A stretch of DNA of 64,000 nt from Rattus norvegicus (GCF_036323735.1 NC_086031.1:43324225-43388224), one strand, 5' to 3'. Positions 42,986 through 54,959 are shown, counted from the first letter of the stretch. Translations and numbers: made by a program. The notes: generated by a model from the sequence alone, not told the origin.

Positions 42986-44859
42986 AAACAATAATATTTA
43001 CATGGAATTTGATGCCTACCTAGGCCAGATGTGTTGATGGATTTTCTTCTGTGCTATTTAACAGGACTGGATTTTATAACATGGTTACTTATATTTAAGA
43101 GCAGTGACTAGTTACTTCTTTATAACGGCTATGGAGTGTGAAGATTTTCAGAGACTCTGAAGGTTTTGCTTCCCCACAGTTATAGACCAGTCACTAGTAT
43201 CCCTAACTGAATTTTGGGTGGAGTTTGTCTCCCTGTATTAGACTACCTGGCACATTCTAGAAATCTTGGCGTCTTATCCCCTCTCCTGTTTTCTAAATGA
43301 TAGTTTTACTTCCCATCAAGCAAAACCATTGCACATATTTACAGGAAACTCCTGTGGGAAAAAAATGGAACCTTATAGGCAGTAGCATAAGTTCTTTTAC
43401 TCTCTTGGAAATCAATCCTGGCCAGTTTCACAGGCCTATGACTACCCTTTCTCTCTGCGGGAGTGCAGTTAGTTAAACAGCATAATCATTTAAAATTTAT
43501 TTACCCAGTTTCCTTTGGAAATGTCCCATAAACATTATCTCAATACACAAAGATAGTTTGGAATGTTTCTTGGTTTTTGCAACCTGTACGTGTGCATTTC
43601 CCAGCTCCCTTTAGTCTCTACTTGAAGACTGGTGTTCCAAGTCTAGGCTGCTCTTGAGGGAGATCTGTAGATTTTCTTGTGCTGTCGCTTTTCAGCCTTG
43701 ATGCTTTCTTTATTGAAAATTATTAAAAAAAAAAACCTTTTCTCTACTTTTCTTGACCAAGTAGTAGCAATATGTTGCATAAAGGGTAGTGCTTAGCACT
43801 CTTCTGGTAGTTGGATAGGAAAAAGTATTTATTTTCATATGGTGACATGATGTTGCCAGCCAACATTAATTACTATAATGTTATTACAGAATTACACCAG
43901 AACAATCTAATCTTTAAAGCACAAAACACATTTTGGAAATATCCTTTGAAGAGGAGGAAATAAAATTTTCTCATATAAGTCTCATAAACATAGCATCTAT
44001 TTTCAAAACATTCAGAGCCATTAATTAGAGCCTATTATTTTATTTCATTGACAAAATAATTCCTTGCTTGCTCATCAATAGCTTTCAGAGTCTACGTTGC
44101 TTTATTTTGTTTTCAACCCAATTTCACCTCTAATTCTACTGACCTGTAATTCAGTTAAGGTCAGTTCTAATATATTAAAGTCATTGAGTCCAATGGCCTG
44201 TTTTTTTTTTTTAAGCCAGCTTTTCTCTGCTGAGACTATTTGAACACATTCATATTTAAACACATATTTTATGAGTGCATATTAAATATTATTTTGCGCT
44301 TATGAGGTATTGGTACCATTTCCATGTTTCTTTGAAATAAGCAAGGGCTTTCAGAGATTGAATACCGCAGCTTCAATGACTACCCTGAAGCAGCATTCTG
44401 ACAGCCTGTAAGAGAAAGCTAAGACGCTCATTTCGTTTTCATCTACGTCACAAACATGAGGGAATCTTAACTCTTTTATCCTAAGATGAGTCACTGTGGT
44501 TTTGGCTTCTGCCCTCAGCAGCCAATCCAGACTGAAGATTTTATGTACACAGAATGACTTTCTGCAACACTGCTGTATGACATCAATAAAGGAAGAAATG
44601 CTTTCCAAACCCTTCCCTTGGAGCTATGGATCTATTCTAGGTGGACTATTAGAGTCTGCTCATTTGTGGACTGAATAGGAAGCAACAATCTTTACATCTT
44701 GATGTAATGAAACCCTAACCTATCAGTACCTGAGCCTTCACCTCACTGCTATGAGTAGAGTCTATAATCCTTTACATAGCACATAATTTAAATAATGTTT
44801 AACATCCAGATTACCAAAATTCCATTCCAATTAGAGTATTTCAACTATATTTTCCAATG
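42986..44859. other. Unique non-coding sequence, AT-rich from 43.85 kb
   Basis: 1.9 kb without a recognised gene or repeat. The part at 43850-44180 is AT-rich with many taatta- and attaat-type motifs and might be conserved, but that is speculation. The frames at 44351-44678 overlap on both strands. Confidence 0.45.
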
Positions 44860-46475
44860 TTTCTTTTTGCCTAGTTTTTTCATATAATATTTTTGATTGT
44901 ACTCTTTCCCCTCCCATAATTCCTCCCAGATCTCCCTCACCTCCCTACTTACCCAACTTTATTTCATGTTCTTTTTGTCTTTCTTCCTAATAAAAACAAA
45001 TATTGAAAATCAAAACAAATGCCCATGTCCCGGGTATCGAACAAGCCCAATCCTCCTTAGTTTCTGAAATCAGACAAGATCGGGCGATTTTTTTTTTTTT
45101 TTGGTTCTTTTTTTCGGAGCTGGGGACCGAACCCAGGGCCTTGTGCTTCCTAGGTAAGCGCTCTACCACTGAGCTAAATCCCCAGCCCCCAGGCAATTTT
45201 TAAAAATCAAAATTAACTAACAAAAACCTCCTTCTTTCCTTTCACTAATTTGGAGTTTGTTTTAAGTTGGCCAGTTATTCCCAAGCATGGGGCCTGTTGT
45301 GCTCTGCAGTTGATATGCCCAGTGGCAGTCCATTGGAGAAAACTATTTTTCCCTTTCCCAACAGGGGTGTTGTGTCCATTTTCCCTCTCAGTGCCAGAGT
45401 CTGTCTTAAACTTGTGCAGGCCTTGTGCATGTGCTGCAGACTCTGTAAGTTCATCTGTTTATCTGTCCTACTATTTCTGCAAGGTGCTGTTTCTTTGCTG
45501 TCATTTGCCACGTCTGACTCTTAGAATCTTTTTGCGTCCTCTGCATAGACCTCCGAGCCTTGCAGGGAAGAGTTTGGTAAAGATATTTCAGTTATTACTG
45601 AGTGCTTCAATGTCTCTCAGTCTCGGCACACGGTCTAGCTCTGTGTTAATTTCTATCCACTGCCAGAAGAAACTTCTCTGATGAGCAATGCCCTGACCTA
45701 TGTGTGTCATTGGGACTGATTTTTTTGCTATGTTCCTTTAGCAGAATAACTATAGTATGCTTTCCCTTAGGACTATGTTCTATCCAGTCTCAGATTGACT
45801 TTTTTGACGGGGCACACTTTACCAGAGTCATGTACGAGTTCCATCTCATGCGGTATATCTTAATTCAAACAAAAAGTGGTTGGTTACTCCCATGAAACTT
45901 CTGTCACTTTTCTACCAGTATATCTTACAGTCAGGTTATTATTACAGGTTGCAAGGTTTGAGGCTGGGAAATAGTGATGATTACTTTTAAATTGTGGCTC
46001 CATTTATATTCAATATATATGGAAACTTTTGCAATAGAAGGTTTTCTCACTGTATTTCTTCTTTTCTCTTCCATCTCCTCCTCTGTTTAATTCTCTTTTT
46101 CTAAGTTTCCCATTTTATATTATGTTATTTTTTATAACGCTATATTATATTTTCTCTTCCTTGAGAGAGCTGCCCCTCATACCTGCCCCCATTCCCTACC
46201 TAACCTCTGTAGTTATTCAGACTGAAAAACACATATTGAAACCTTAACACTTAATTTCCACACACAAGGGAAAACATTTGGTATTTGTCTTTTGTATGTG
46301 TGTGAGTTACTTTACTAAGAATGATTTTTTTTTCTAGATCCATTCATTTACATGTAAATTTCAGGATTTTATTTTCATTTACAGTTGAGTTATATTCCAT
46401 TACACAAATATACTGTGTTTACACTATCCATTCATAAGTTTGTACACATCTAGCTTGTTTCCAATTTCTGAGTCT
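44860..46475 (-). mobile_element. Old rodent LINE-1: 3' UTR and end of ORF2
   Basis: A 1.6-kb reversed L1. The 3' UTR starts near gattgtactctttcccctcc and continues with ttggccagttattcccaagc, gtccattggagaaaacta and tgccagaagaaacttctctg. It then runs through gttggttactcccatgaaac to the decayed end of ORF2 (ttctagatccattcatttac, gagttatattccattaca). An ID SINE is inserted at 45090-45190. No open ORF2 frame remains. The open frames at 45250-45681 are open UTR. Confidence 0.82.
45090..45190 (-). mobile_element. ID SINE (rat BC1-type)
   Basis: Oligo-T, then ttcggagctggggaccgaac, ccagggccttgtgcttccta and ctaaatccccagccccc. The flanks ggcgattttt and ggcaattttt (about 45083-45092 and 45192-45201) probably represent the target duplication with one change. 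It is nested in an older L1 3' UTR. Confidence 0.95.
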
Positions 46476-46900
46476 TTCTTTTGGAACCAGGTAAAGCCAT
46501 GCCAGAAAGACCACAGGCTCTTGCCCAAGGCCACCTTATTCGGTTATCTCCATCAGTGTGTTGATTGCTTCTTTCCTCCAAGGCAGAACTGGCTCTGAGT
46601 GTTTTGCTAACCGTTAGTAAGCAGATGTTGTTTTGTCCACAGGACAAGTTGTGTAATATGTCTTTTGTCAACAAGTATGAATGAAAAGGTGAGAATTAGT
46701 AGCCGAGGCAGAAAGCTTGGTTTTATTGGTTAATCACGCCACTAAGTGAAAATGTTTAGAGGATTTTATTCTTCAGTTCATAACAAACTAAATGAAATAG
46801 TTGTGGTGATTTTTTTTTTTTTTGGCTGTCCCACTTTGAGCTCCTGGGTGTGCCTTGCTTCCAGCCCCCCACTCAGAGAGTCTTTAGATCTGAGGATGAA
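46476..46900. other. Unique sequence with an oligo-T run
   Basis: A 13-nt oligo-T lies at about 46810-46822, followed by unidentified sequence up to a CG/CA tract. This could be a reversed retroposed fragment, but I cannot name it. Confidence 0.4.
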
Positions 46901-46903
46901 ACG

Positions 46904-46951
<48 letters not shown>
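46901..46951. repeat. (CG)n-(CA)n alternating tract
   Basis: ACGCGCGCGCGC followed by about 20 CA units, strictly alternating purine-pyrimidine for 50 bp. This has the highest CpG density in the window. Confidence 0.98.
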
Positions 46952-47394
46952 AGTTAATCTTAAAATGCCTTGACTCGGTGACTGGGCACTTCTATCCCTT
47001 CCCTTGCTACCCCGAACCCAATTGGGGAAATGGACTGTGGCCATGGGAAGTTGGTTTTATCTCCTGCCAGTACAGTGGCCCATTCCATTTCCTCCAGTCC
47101 GGGCAATTCTCTCTGTGTCCTACTCAGGAACTCTAAGTGTCCTACCCTGTGCTCAATCATTAGTTGCTGGCATCTTTGTTGATAGATCAAAAACCATTTG
47201 AGGAAAAGGATCTTCAGTGTCTGTACACACAGATTCCTCTTTAAATCAAGGCATCAGAACCACTCCTCTACAATAGTTGTACTTTGGAAACAAATGAGAC
47301 GATTGTGGAATTCTGCAGAATCCACATCTCATAAAACAATGGCCCATCTTGGCAGATGTTTTGCTTCCTTTCTACGCACTTTCTCTATATCTGT
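46952..47394. other. Unique non-coding sequence
   Basis: No feature recognised. Confidence 0.5.
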
Positions 47395-47592
47395 CATTTA
47401 CTTTGTTTTCGGAATGGGTTTCCACATAGTCCCTGAACTTTTAATATACCAGAGGATGACCTTGAACTCCTTGTCCTTCTCCTCCAACCACACACTCTAG
47501 GAGTGAAGATATGCCACCAGTTTATGGAGATCGACCTAAGGGCCTTGTGCCTGTTGGCAAAGACTCTAATGGCTGAGCAACATCATTTCTAG
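47395..47592 (-). mobile_element. B4 SINE
   Basis: Reversed: ggaatgggtttccacatagt, gaggatgaccttgaactcct, gtgaagatatgccaccag, then the ID-like head ctaagggccttgtgcctgtt. Confidence 0.68.
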
Positions 47593-50032
47593 GAACAGTT
47601 CTAAGTCTTCTTGGTCATCTTATCTCTGCCTTTCTAAATAATTAGTCACTGGCAAGTCAGACATATTCTCCTAGCCAAATGATTTAACTCACAATTGGGA
47701 TGGAGATCACCAGTTATTTTAGAACTCAAAGAACTCTTGGAAAATTCTTGTTGTCCTTGTTATCGTTGTTGTTAAGATTCTCATTTTACAGATGAAAGTA
47801 AGTATATTTGCACATGGACCAATTTCCATTCCGTAGATTTTCTCATATAAAGTAATTTGAATGACATTGGATAAGCATACACACTTGATGTAGAACCCAT
47901 CCAAAGAAAGACGTGGTGGCACTTGTCCAGCCTTTTCTAGAGCTTTGCTCTTGGCCTGGTCTGTTATGGCTTCCTTTTCCCTATATTCCACATAGTTCAT
48001 TTATTATCATTCTGACTGTCTCTGTATTCTCTAATCAGCATTTACATCAGAAGAGAAAAAATGGCAACAGAGCAAAGGACAGGCCCACTGATGCAGCTCT
48101 AACAAGCTCAAAAGCATTTGATAGTGAGGAGGATGGTTTGAATAGTATTTTAATGCAATTGGCAAGCCATTGGAGTTGTGTCTGAGGGCTGGAGTATGAT
48201 TGCGCAGTACTGAGTGGCTGAGGCGAAGGCAGCAATTGCAGCACATGCTGTGATCTGGAAAGCTAACACGAAGAGCAGGCTCCAGAGAAGGAAACGATAG
48301 CATCTTAAAAGTGAACGTTTTTTCATTCCGGTTGCATAATGCAGGCATGGTGGTTAAACTGTTATTGCAGAGGGATGGCTTATGCATATTTAGTGAGCTG
48401 CTGTTACAGAAATGGGTGGCTGTTACAATAAAAGAAATGCATGTGTGGTTTCCGAACAGTTAATAATTGTTTAATAAGCAATTCCTTGTAAACCTCCCCG
48501 AGTCATTGAAACTCTGGTGAGAGATGGATTATTCTTCCCCATTATTAGGGACTGAATAAGAAATAGCTGGTAATGAGGAAAACACTTTAAATATAAGGGG
48601 GGATTGATGGGGGGGGGTAAGCTGCCAATTACCATCACGAGGAACTTTCAAAGCGGACAGAAACACACCATGTGGGAGAGGAAGTGAGACTAGCCAGAGG
48701 CAACACGGTACCCTGCATCCACGGAGAATTAACTTCCTTTCATTTCCAAACAGATTTTAGCAATATACGTTCAATGAAGGCAAGAGGAAAGCCATGCTGC
48801 AGAGGGAGCCAGGACATGTTGGCTGAAGCACAGAATTCCTTTGTAAGAGAGCAATACTCTTGATTTTTAAAAATGCACAGTGTAGAAGTAAACGCATACC
48901 TGTCCCTAGGTCACTTGCTCTGAAAGGCTTAAAAAAAATACACAGAAAACAAAGAGCTGTAATTTCTTTTTGATAGCCGACTGTTAAGAGTCCTTCAAAC
49001 ACTACCTGTGTGCTCTTGACTACCAGACATTTAAAGATGATTTATATATTAAATGTATATATAGGTATGCATTTGATCACTGCTTTTGTACCCAGGCCTA
49101 GGCAAAACCTAGGCTGTGTCTCCAATGAAATATTAAGTAACCCAATAAATATTTAATTCACTTGCTGAACTGCTACAAAGTGGTTTAGAAGTGTGAGCCC
49201 TTCTACTTCACTTAGAGGGACACTTGCTGTATAACCAAATGAATTATTAACACCATTATTGTTATTTAGGTCTTTATTACCATCTAATGATGGCACACTA
49301 GAAAGCATTTTGTCTGTAACAAATATAACTATTACATAACAATCTTAGTCATTGCTATTATTTTTACTAAATCATAAATGCCAGTTGATAAAAACTATAA
49401 GGCAAGATACACATAAGATAAATGTGGTTATTCTTGAAACTTTTCATGAACTCTTCAAGAACAACCTTAATAATAAAGATTCCTATTACATAAACTTAGA
49501 TATATCATAGATCAAGTCATGCAATAAAACTGCATATATACATGTATTTTCAAAACTACATATATTAAAAATTATATTTAAAGTATATTTAATATATATT
49601 TAAGAGTACATATATTATATATATTAAAGACTCATAATTTGTTGTGTTTGAATTTTAGTAAATACATAATAAGTTAATGCAATGAGTATCCATGACCATG
49701 GAAATGATGAAAAATCAAATTACTGTCAAAACCAATACTAGCTATTGTGATTAGACTTCAATCTGACAGGAATTTTCTGATAGTTTTGACTGAATTGCAA
49801 AATTTTTGTTATCAGAAAGGAGGGGCAGGATTTTTAATAGTAAATATTATTTTACGTAAAATCCTAAAAGAAAGTTTTACAAAGAGAATTTTAGGGATGG
49901 TGGGATTTAAGTGCTTATAGAGGCTCTTTCCTGGGAAACACAGAGAGATATATCTGGCTGATTAATACATAATCAAAGATGAGGTTGCATGTTTGCATTA
50001 AAGTTACTCATAGAAGCAAAGCTGAAAAGAGG
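47593..50032. other. Unique non-coding sequence, AT-rich after 49 kb
   Basis: 2.4 kb without a recognised repeat or gene. It includes the possible regulatory stretch 48030-48620 and an AT-rich segment (49300-49680) with ATATATTTA-like runs. A nine-base G run occurs near 48611. Open frames here overlap on both strands and look random. Confidence 0.5.
48030..48620. promoter_or_regulatory. Candidate conserved non-coding (enhancer-like) element
   Basis: A repeat-free stretch with a compact motif composition: cagcaattgcagcacatgct, ttatgcatatttag (48380-48393, octamer-like) and gttaataattgtttaataag (homeodomain-like, about 48460). Such mixtures are common in developmental enhancers of gene deserts. 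Evidence is composition only, with no alignment. Confidence 0.28.
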
Positions 50033-50058
50033 TTTATCTGTCTATCTGCCTATCATCC

Positions 50059-50107
<49 letters not shown>

Positions 50108-50150
50108 CTTATCTTGTACTATCATCTATCTATCTATGTACCTATCTATC

Positions 50151-50196
<46 letters not shown>

Positions 50197-50197
50197 T

Positions 50198-50240
<43 letters not shown>
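50033..50240. repeat. (TATC)n microsatellite (GATA on the minus strand)
   Basis: About 200 bp of TATC tetramers with a few breaks (a TTGTACTATC break near 50114). One block of about 12 units and a second of about 11 are nearly pure. Degenerate TATC remnants continue to about 50450. Five overlapping frames rich in Tyr, Leu, Ser and Ile are its translations. Confidence 0.98.
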
Positions 50241-50688
50241 CAAGCATCAATTCATCTATCACCTCTCCACATGCCACCTATAACTAACATTCTCTCATAT
50301 CTGTCATCTACCTGTCTATAAAATTTTCATCAATCTATGTATCTATCTTCTATCTTCCAATTGTCTATATTCCACCTGACAATAAATCATTCATTCAATC
50401 ATCTTTTTAAATCTGTCCTCATTATCTATCTACAATCAATTTATCTGAACAAATCTATCATAGGAGTATGCTCACATGATTACAGAGGGGAAGAAAATGT
50501 AACTACAAATTGAGGAAATAGAAGATCTGACGTAACTTAGTTGAAGTCCCAAGGCTTACTAATTGGGGAGTCTTTGCTCTAAGCACTGGTTGGTCTCTGC
50601 CACTTGAGAAGTACTGATGTTGATGTCCAAGGGCAGGAGAAGACACATGTCTCAGTTCAAGATGTGACAGTGAGCTGCCCATTTCTCC
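50241..50688. other. Degenerate TATC/CATC remnants, then unique sequence
   Basis: Decayed tetramers fade out by about 50450. The rest has no recognised feature. Confidence 0.55.
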
Positions 50689-50696
50689 ATTTAGAC

Positions 50697-50883
50697 CAGT
50701 GGTTCTTACCTTCCTAAAACTGCAACCCTTTACGACACGTATGTTCTTATGTTGTGGTGACAGCCAACCATAAAATTAATTTATTGCTACTTCATAACTG
50801 TAATTTTGCTACTGTTATGAGCTGTGCTATAAATATCTGATATGTAGGGTATCTGATATCTGCTCATAGGCTGAGAACTGCTG
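50697..50883 (-). mobile_element. URR1-type hAT DNA transposon (non-autonomous)
   Basis: A 187-bp element. Its ends are imperfect inverted repeats (cagtggttct on the left, agaactgctg on the right). It is flanked by a perfect 8-bp duplication, atttagac (50689-50696 and 50884-50891), the length typical for hAT elements. Internal blocks (gttgtggtgacagccaacca, gctacttcataactgtaatt, aaatatctgatatg) are those of the rodent URR1 family. It codes for nothing; a transposase would have come from an autonomous hAT. Element orientation is nominal. Confidence 0.93.
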
Positions 50884-51114
50884 ATTTAGACCCTCAGAGG
50901 CTCTGATAATATGTCCTGGAGAAGATTTCTGTTGTATTCAATTTGCCTATCCCAATAGTTATCACTTCCAAATTATCATCCCACAAACTAAGGAATGGCC
51001 ATGTGCATTCATGCATGTGCACAATGTGTATATACACAGAGAGAGACAGACATACATAGAGACACATCGGACATACATATATACATACACACACACAGAG
51101 GCATGTGTACCTGT

Positions 51115-51156
<42 letters not shown>
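51115..51156. repeat. (CA)n microsatellite
   Basis: About 21 CA units after a TACA-rich lead-in at 51062-51095. It generates the Cys/Val and His/Thr-rich frames on both strands. Confidence 0.97.
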
Positions 51157-51159
<3 letters not shown>

Positions 51160-51634
51160 CTTACCAGGTATCTGGGCATGTCTTAGTCACGCTAATATAA
51201 TACACAAAGCTCACACCAAAATGCAAAACTTATGTAATCTAGCTTCTTAAGAAAACATTGGTAAAAGCTTGTTCAGGGAACAATAGTTTCATCATTTAGA
51301 TCTTCCACAGTAGGATATCTTTCTGCACCCAATTTCTCCTGTAGAGATTTTCCTTAAGGAGTTATTTCAAGTGTAATGAGTGCCATGCAGAGGTCAGAGC
51401 TCAGTGCTACCTCACTTCAGGTCCAGACATCACCACAATGTAGGCTACATCACCATCACTTTCCCCCTAAATATTTGTACAGAAAAAAGATCAATTCTGA
51501 GGAAAACAGATTTAATTCTTCAATAAAGTTCAGGCTAGTTTCAGTCTGGAAATGTTTCAATCATGATGTGGCATTCTGCAAGATGATCCATCAGTATTAA
51601 GACCTGAGGGTAGGGCAAGCATGCACATCTATTC
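51157..51634. other. Unique non-coding sequence
   Basis: No feature recognised. Confidence 0.5.
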
Positions 51635-51716
51635 AATGTGGATTTTGGTAGCCAAAGTCAAGTCCTCATGTGTATTGCAAGGTAAGGCCTGTACCTTGAA
51701 CTACCTTCCCAGCTCC
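51635..51716 (-). mobile_element. RSINE1/B4-type SINE fragment (head only)
   Basis: caagtcctcatgtgtattgc, then aggcctgtaccttgaactac and cttcccagctcc form the reversed tRNA-like head. Confidence 0.5.
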
Positions 51717-52820
51717 ACTCTTACCTTTGGCTTTCTTCAGCCAGCTGAGCATTTGTCTGGCAGCCCCGCCCCCCAGCAAAGTTGTTTTTGAGCCTTGCCT
51801 TTTCTTTTCTATGCTTATTGGAAGCAGGTCACCAACCAGAGCCCAAATGTAAAGAGTGAAATGCAGCGTACCAACTCCTGGAGAAGAGGGAGTTACCTGA
51901 ATTATTTAGAATTTCTCTGCACAGGAGACTTGTTTCTTCCTCTCTGTTTATTTATTTACTCAAGCATTTATTTATGTCAGCATGGACTTGTGAATATATA
52001 TTTTATGCTTTATTTTACTATCCAGCCATGTGTTATTTATTCTTTGTTCACGTTCTTCCAGCTTCTCCAATCAGGTGTCCCTTCAGCTGCTTCCTGTGTT
52101 CCTTTGGCTTGTATCCAGCATTTTGCTCTTGAGTATTTCCTTATTTCTAGCTCCTTCTACTCCAATCCAACAACCAATTGCACCTCCAAGAAACATTGCT
52201 TCTTCTGACTGGGAGCTAGAATTAGAAACTAAACTGTTGGCCATGGGCACATTCCTAGAGATCAGGGAGTCATAGCTTGTCCATTCAGTGACAGATATGG
52301 GAAACCAAGTGTGGGAAAGCTGCCTATACTAAGTGAAACTTGGCTTCTTACTTACGAACTGATTCTGATGTGTCACAACTTGCTTTATTGTGACTTTTCC
52401 TTTCTTGCTTTCCTGTGACTTTCCTCATCACTGGTGAGAACCCATTCTTTACCCATTCGACGTGGAGATGCATGGACTTGACATTCAGAATGGTTAACTT
52501 CCCAGAGAGCAACTCTGGGCTCCAACCTTATGGGCAACTCCTTCCATCTTCGGTTCCAGTCATTTCCAAACTGGCAATATTATTATATGCATATATAAAC
52601 TTTTTTTCTAACAATGGCATAGGCTAACTGCTTGCTTCTGTTCATTGCTTCGTAGACTCACTCTTATGAATGCACTGCAGTTTGCTTTTTGAAGGTGGAT
52701 GTTCAACCTACTCAAGGACATCATTGTTGCTTCTAGAATATGGTTATTATTAATAGAACCACTGAAGACTTTTACATACATCTTTTGTGTGGATTTATGC
52801 TTTCAAATTTGTTGTGCAAA
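51717..52820. other. Unique non-coding sequence
   Basis: No gene recognised. The frame at 51795-52208 (+, 137 codons) is rich in Phe, Ser and Leu and shows no known domain. Simple TTTATTTA patches occur near 51948. Confidence 0.45.

Positions 52821-52881
<61 letters not shown>
52821..52881. repeat. (TC)11(TG)19 compound microsatellite
   Basis: TC changes to TG at about 52843 without an interruption. Confidence 0.98.
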
Positions 52882-52883
<2 letters not shown>

Positions 52884-53107
52884 TGATGGCTGTTTCAGCT
52901 TCATTCCACCAGCAATGAAGAAATATTTCATGTACCGTTTCCATTACCATCACTGGAATGACCAATTATGTTAAGTTAAGCATGTGGCAGTTTTCTTTCT
53001 TTTCTTTCTTGTTCCCCTTCTCTCCTCCCCTCCCTTTACTTACCTTCTCCTATGACATTTCCCTCCCCCTTCTATTTTCCTTCCCCTTTCCCTTCCCTTT
53101 CTTTGTT

Positions 53108-53310
53108 GATAGGGTCTCAGTTATGTCAAGCTGGCTTTGAATGTGTTAAGTAGCTGAGAATAACCTACTTTCTTATTCTCATGTGCCTTCCTCTTAAGTG
53201 CTGGCATTAAAACAAACATCACTGTGCTCAGTTTATGCAGTGCTATTGATTAAACTTGGGGACTTAGAAATGTTAAGCAAACATTCTGTCTAGCTACATC
53301 CTCGGTTCTA
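53108..53310 (-). mobile_element. B4 SINE
   Basis: Reversed: gatagggtctcagttatgtc, ttaagtgctggcattaaaac, then an ID-like head (cagtgctattgattaaactt) up to atcctcggttct. Confidence 0.68.
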
Positions 53311-53328
53311 AATAGGATGCTTTTTTAA

Positions 53329-53331
53329 TTT

Positions 53332-53385
<54 letters not shown>

Positions 53386-53388
53386 TTT
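53329..53388. repeat. (TTTC)n microsatellite
   Basis: About 13 TTTC units. Confidence 0.97.
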
Positions 53389-53539
53389 ATTTGTTTTAAC
53401 TTTTCTATAGCTTTTGGCTGCAGTTAGAGTTCCTTAGATTTATGTTTTCTTCTCCTCCTCCTCTTCTTCATCCACCTCTGTGGTAACATTTCCTCCCCCT
53501 TTAAAAGTTCTAGATTTTTCTTTCATGAATTTGTTTGCC

Positions 53540-53705
53540 TGAATTCATGTATATACACTACATTTGTTTATACCTAGTGCCCACAGAGAACCAGAAGAGG
53601 GGATTGGGTCCCATAATTGAAGTTACGGATGCTTATGAGTCATCATATGCATACTAGGAACCAAAACCAGGTCCTCCCTCTGCAAAATCAAGTGTTTAAT
53701 CTTTT
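53540..53705 (-). mobile_element. B3A-type SINE, diverged
   Basis: Reversed: agtgcccacagagaaccaga, agaggggattgggtcccata, then aggaaccaaaaccaggtcct and caagtgtttaatc. Confidence 0.7.
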
Positions 53706-54032
53706 CCTTATTCTTTAAGTTTGACAAGGTTACTTGCAAACTACAGCCAATGTTACTTCAGAAGTTGGTACTGCATTCCTAAGATAGCTTTTCAAGATCT
53801 ATAAAAACGAGTTTGGATCCCTGCCCCAGCCACAGTTCATTATAGGCCCTAATGTCATATGTTCATCTGCTCATTAAATATTTATTGAATACCTACTGTA
53901 TATTGGGCTGTGGGGATAGAGCCATGAAACAAATAAAAGACAAGGTCTTGGGTCTCTTCAGTGATGTAGCTTATACACGTAGGAGGCAGAGAGAGAAAAA
54001 GAGGTGTGGGGAGGAAAGATTTAATATTAACA
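53706..54032. other. Unique sequence with a possible ancient L2/MIR-type piece
   Basis: At 53867-53950, gctcattaaatatttattga, atacctactgtatattggg, then tggggatagagccatgaaac-like text recalls ancient mammalian LINE2/MIR tails. The remainder is unrecognised. Confidence 0.4.
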
Positions 54033-54410
54033 TGTTCTGGTTAGTTTTCGTCAACACAAACTAGAGTCATCTGTGAAGAGAGAACCTCATTTGAGGACGG
54101 CCTCTATCAGACTGACATGTGGGGCATTTGTTGATTAATGATTGATGCATCAATGTAGGCGTGCTCATCTCACAGTATGAATTGTTGCCCCTGGGTAGGT
54201 GGCTCTGGCCTTCTATCCGGAAGGACAAGCTGAGTGAACACAGTGTTCACTGTTACTTTCCACTCTCTGTTTCAGATACTTCTACCGGTTCTTATTTGGA
54301 ACCCTTCTTTGAGTTCCTTCAAGATGGACTATGAGTGGGAAACCCAAGACAAATAAACTTTCAATTCCCAAGTTGATTTTGGTCATTGTGTCTTAACACA
54401 GGAGTAGGAA
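54033..54410 (+). mobile_element. LTR related to the 17.2-kb solo LTR
   Basis: tgttctggttagttttcgtc, caacacaaactagagtcatc, gtgaacacagtgttcactgt, gacaaataaactttcaattc (AATAAA) and ttggtcattgtgtcttaaca follow the same plus-strand order as the other rodent LTRs. Internal losses are likely, and no duplication was fixed. Confidence 0.75.
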
Positions 54411-54732
54411 GAAAAGAAAGAATAAAACATATACTATCACACACACACACTCACTATAACATATATAATGTAGCAGCAGATGGTACAGCCAATCACAGCT
54501 GATCTAGGAGTGCAGAGTAGGAAGAATTCGGAGGTAAGGGAATAGCTCAAGAACATGGCAGATGATATCATAAAGCAGGAGACTAGAGCAGTGGTCACCT
54601 GAGGCTGGGAAGCATGGGGAGGTAGCAGCTGGATAGTTGGTACCAAATGCAGTAGGATAGGAGGAAAATGTCCAGTCGGTTAAATATAGTTTACAACAAC
54701 TAATCATGGCTGGATTCAAAATAGGCACAAGA

Positions 54733-54958
54733 AGGTCCTAGCGAACTGCTCAGTTGGCAAAATACTTGCTGTCAAAGCAGGAAGACATGGATTCACACCA
54801 TAACCCATGTAAAAGCAAGCATGTTGGTGTATGCACGTAATCCTCATGCTGGAATGCAGAGCCACGGGGGAACTCTGGAGGATACTGGCCAGCTGATCCA
54901 GGTGGGTGAGTGAATTCCACTGTCAGTGATAGACCCTGTTGCAAAAAATTCAGGTGAG
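54733..54958 (+). mobile_element. RSINE1 SINE, truncated at the 3' end
   Basis: tcctagcgaactgctcagtt, gcaggaagacatggattcac, cacgtaatcctcatgctgga and tgatagaccctgttgcaaaa. The final CA tail is missing. An L1 piece starts immediately after. Confidence 0.75.
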
Positions 54959-54959
54959 C

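Noticed and set aside
45250..45681. 143-codon plus-strand frame
   Set aside because: Lies antisense in an old L1 3' UTR; non-coding.
50033..50240. Regular repeats reminiscent of a CRISPR array
   Set aside because: This is a TATC tetranucleotide microsatellite with no spacers, in a mammalian genome.
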